Positions 62,045 to 64,000 of a stretch of DNA of 64,000 bases are shown here, piece by piece. The first letter of the stretch is position 1. The number at the start of each line of letters is the position of its first letter. The translations under genes and the position numbers were made by a program. Source of the DNA: Lachnospiraceae bacterium UBA7182 (lineage in GTDB: Bacteria > Bacillota > Clostridia > Lachnospirales > Lachnospiraceae). The notes beneath the pieces are model-generated. The model had not been told where the DNA came from, made no database searches, and saw nothing but the letters and a program-made list of their open reading frames with translations. Location of the stretch: positions 50,322 through 114,321 of the forward strand of contig DKVI01000041.1 in NCBI GenBank assembly GCA_002491115.1, in the 5' to 3' direction.

Positions 62045-62910
62045 TATACACATCCTGCCTTTCTTGGAAATTTATATGTAAATTCTATTGTGCAGTCGCC
62101 GTATATGGATATGTTATTTACGCCTTTTACAAGCCTGAACCAGTAGATATAATCGATGTACTGATCCGTTTCGCCTGCGGAAGCTATTTTGCTTTTATAA
62201 TCCGGTCCCCATCCTAATTTACTAAATGAAACGAGATTTCCGTTTTTGTCTCTTATCACATTTGTCCGGTTGTTTATGGATAATACATAGTTTCCGCCTT
62301 CGTCTTTCTCTATATCTGAGGGCGTGATGGTAACGGATTTATGTTCTGTATTGTTCTCAATGGTGACTGCATTTTTGGTTATCAATTTTATTTCCGGATA
62401 GTAAATACCGTCCGTTGTATCAGATAGATTATCTATTGTAATTGCGGCTGATTCTTCCACCACGCATTTCTTTGTTATCTCTGACATAAAACCAAAAGGA
62501 GCGTTCGTTTCAAAAGTGATTGTTTTTGCGTTTCTGCCGTTGATTATAATGTCATCGATATTTGTACATACGGCGTAGTAGTCCATGGACGGTATATCAT
62601 AGTCATTGAAATGCAGCAGCCTTGGCGTATTTGCGTCTGTGAGCCATGCATTTATTTCTATTGATTCCTCTTTCGTAAATGGTGTAAAATCCTTTTTTGC
62701 TATATCAAAAGTAAAAGAAATATTTTCATCAACAGAAGCTCCGTATACATTTGAAATGTATCTTGCGGTATTTGATTCGCTTTTTTGCAGTGTTTTTTTC
62801 AATCCGTTTGTTGATACATCTGGTTCTTTATTTACCCAGCAGATGACAAGGTTAAAGTTGTCGCTGCTGATGCCGTCAAATACAAAAGAGTGTGCGTTTA
62901 TAAAAGACAT
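62044..62910 (-). CDS. Distal tail protein (Dit), siphovirus family
   Basis: A 288-residue protein matching the phage tail-component (Dit/SPP1 gp19.1-like) type: N-terminal FVFDGISSDNFNLVICWV and a core of beta strands, followed by a C-terminal galectin-like region (SVTITPSDIEKDEGGNYVLS). Dit forms the hexameric hub between tail tube and baseplate. AAGGAGGATAAAG precedes the ATG. It is separated from the tape-measure gene by a terminator and overlaps the next gene. Confidence 0.8.
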   Translation of the reverse strand: MSFINAHSFVFDGISSDNFNLVICWVNKEPDVSTNGLKKTLQKSESNTARYISNVYGASVDENISFTFDIAKKDFTPFTKEESIEINAWLTDANTPRLLHFNDYDIPSMDYYAVCTNIDDIIINGRNAKTITFETNAPFGFMSEITKKCVVEESAAITIDNLSDTTDGIYYPEIKLITKNAVTIENNTEHKSVTITPSDIEKDEGGNYVLSINNRTNVIRDKNGNLVSFSKLGWGPDYKSKIASAGETDQYIDYIYWFRLVKGVNNISIYGDCTIEFTYKFPRKAGCV

Positions 62911-62948
62911 ATCTTTATCCTCCTTTTTTACATATTTTTGTAAAATAA

Positions 62949-62989
62949 AAAGGAGCTGCGCACTAAATGTTCAGCGCGGCGGCTCCTTT
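62949..62989 (-). terminator. Intrinsic terminator between tape measure and Dit genes
   Basis: On the minus strand AAAGGAGC (plus 62982-62989) pairs with GCTCCTTT (plus 62949-62956), with an inner GCGC stem, followed by TTTTTATTTT. It splits the tail operon, so Dit and following genes need readthrough or a promoter in the 38 bases before Dit. Confidence 0.75.
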
Positions 62990-63000
62990 GGTTCATAATT

Positions 63001-64000
63001 TTACGTGTATACCCTTTGCAGCCCAAGCTTATGCAGCTCATTGGCCATTTTAGCCATATTATACTGAAAACTCTGCTCTAACTGGCTGGGTAACAGTTTG
63101 CCAAATTCTCTATCTACATTACCGTCTACTCTAAGCAAACAATCATAATGATTCTGGATAACTACCGGAGAAACCTCTCTTTCCTGCATTGCATTGATAA
63201 CACTTTGCAGCATCTCATTATTTACATGCATCAGGCTCTGCATAGTATCGAACATGACATAGGACGTGTTATCGCATACATTGAATGGCATGAGGCTTTT
63301 GAACTTCTCAAAAGTTTCTTCACTTAATCCAAGGGATTCCCCGGGCTTCAATTCACGGATTCCATTACCAGGATCTATGGAAGATACATTCACGTCCGAT
63401 GGCTTTTCTGTGACAGGGGTAATTCCTGTGGTTTGAGCTAAATCAATGCCATTTCCGCTATAGAACTTTGCAAGTGTGTCAATTGTGTTCTGGATTACAT
63501 CGCTGGACTGCTGGTACAGTTTTGTGGCGCTCTCAATGATCCCTTTCTGTTCGTTCAGAATTTCGACAGCATCTTTAGCAGCATTTTCTAAGGTTTCGGA
63601 CAACTGGTCAGAGAAATCATCCAGGGCATTGATCTGGAGCGTATATTCATGCTCTTTCTTCATCTCGTCCAGTTCGTCATTCAGGTCAGCCAGATCAGAT
63701 TCCAACTGTGCTTTTCTTGCCCTGGCTTCCGCAGAATCAATATTGGTAAGTGCCGCAATCTGTGCCTGGATTGCTTCTATATCCTTTGTCTTGCCCTTAA
63801 TGGACTTGTCGTAGTCATAATAAGCTTTTTTGGCTTGTAAGGCTTCCTTACGCTTTGTTATGATGCTTTTAAGCGCGTCAACTTCCTGTTTTGCCTGATT
63901 TTTATATAAGGAAACGATGGAATCAGAATATCCTTTGGCTTCGAGTATCTGCTGGTTATAAGACTTCCTGAGTTCTTGGATCGCTGCCTCTTTATCCTTA
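63001..64000 (-). CDS. Phage tail tape measure protein (C-terminal part, continues beyond window)
   Basis: The frame is open from the window edge to the stop at 63001, giving at least 333 residues with no start needed inside. The sequence is strongly coiled-coil (EALQAKKAYYDYDKSIKGKT, AEARARKAQLESDLADLNDE, LDEMKKEHEYTLQINAL), typical of tape measure C-termini. A globular tail follows with SYVMFDTMQSLMHVNNEML and QNHYDCLLRVDGNVDREFG. Tape measure proteins set tail length and pass into the host membrane at DNA ejection. An internal TTG at 63705 is not the true start. Confidence 0.85.
   Translation of the reverse strand, partial: KDKEAAIQELRKSYNQQILEAKGYSDSIVSLYKNQAKQEVDALKSIITKRKEALQAKKAYYDYDKSIKGKTKDIEAIQAQIAALTNIDSAEARARKAQLESDLADLNDELDEMKKEHEYTLQINALDDFSDQLSETLENAAKDAVEILNEQKGIIESATKLYQQSSDVIQNTIDTLAKFYSGNGIDLAQTTGITPVTEKPSDVNVSSIDPGNGIRELKPGESLGLSEETFEKFKSLMPFNVCDNTSYVMFDTMQSLMHVNNEMLQSVINAMQEREVSPVVIQNHYDCLLRVDGNVDREFGKLLPSQLEQSFQYNMAKMANELHKLGLQRVYT

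Larger units (their letters stand above)
54742..64000 (-). mobile_element. Tail module of a siphovirus-type prophage or phage-tail-like particle (right end outside window)
   Basis: Tape measure, Dit, S74-type tail protein, a small protein and a BppU-type fibre lie in the canonical order on the minus strand. Bases are visibly richer in A and T than in the housekeeping genes to the left. No integrase, holin, endolysin or attachment site is seen between the fibre gene and the chromosomal ybaK-SIMPL genes. Head and replication genes, if present, are beyond 64000. Confidence 0.8.

Noticed and set aside
1..64000. Numerous long frames on the strand opposite real genes (for example opposite thiI, topA, asnB and the activase).
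   Set aside because: They lack ribosome-binding sites and family motifs, and they overlap well-supported genes over their full length.

Overview
This window looks like a chromosomal segment of a spore-forming Clostridia, most likely a Lachnospiraceae. The signs are intact sigK, codY, the glgC-glgD pair, an IreB-RuvX-DUF1292 run, NrdD, and an HgdC-type dehydratase activase. Gene order through 4.9-11.4 kb (ireB, ruvX, DUF1292, mltG-like, trmR, U32 peptidase) parallels the Bacillus subtilis yrzL-yrrK-yrzB-yrrL-yrrM-yrrO locus. No rRNA, tRNA or CRISPR array was seen.

Layout. 1-11.4 kb holds RNA modification and regulation: rsmE, a cysteine desulfurase with thiI, an HPr-like protein without its phospho-histidine, mtaB, the ireB run, fur, RNase J, ylbF, trmR-trhP and sigK. 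11.5-25.7 kb holds comM, dprA, topA, codY, CIRCE-controlled groESL, guaB, pyk, moaC/moaA, asnS and a His-rich CsoR-like repressor. 25.7-31.3 kb, on the minus strand, has a response regulator-kinase-lipoprotein operon followed by asnB. 31.4-36.1 kb has nrdD behind tandem NrdR boxes, then glgCD.

36.9-42.5 kb is a five-gene cassette of the uncharacterised STM4015-STM4014-STM4013-STM4012-STM4011 type: leucine-rich-repeat protein, ATP-grasp, phosphatase/sulfatase-fold protein and two radical SAM proteins. The last one is fused here to a HAD phosphatase. It has one consensus promoter and coupled or tightly packed genes, so it reads as a small-molecule or modification pathway of unknown product. After it come a sirtuin-fold-like protein, hisH-hisF, ung, a 1414-residue dehydratase activase, and several small genes.

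From about 52.4 kb to the end the DNA is visibly more AT-rich and foreign in character. A gene encoding a sigma-70-like domain fused to DUF262 sits behind a consensus promoter whose spacer is occupied by a near-perfect LexA/DinR SOS box. The gene is bracketed by two near-identical 47-bp terminators and has a strong in-frame internal ribosome-binding site. Facing it is a siphovirus-type tail module (tape measure, Dit, S74-type tail protein, BppU-type fibre) running off the right edge.

A family of about 100-nt structured intergenic elements occurs three times: once before thiI, and as a tandem pair before ung. Compensatory changes support a long paired stem. The strongest leads are the SOS-driven sigma-DUF262 gene, the STM401x cassette with its HAD fusion, and this RNA family.
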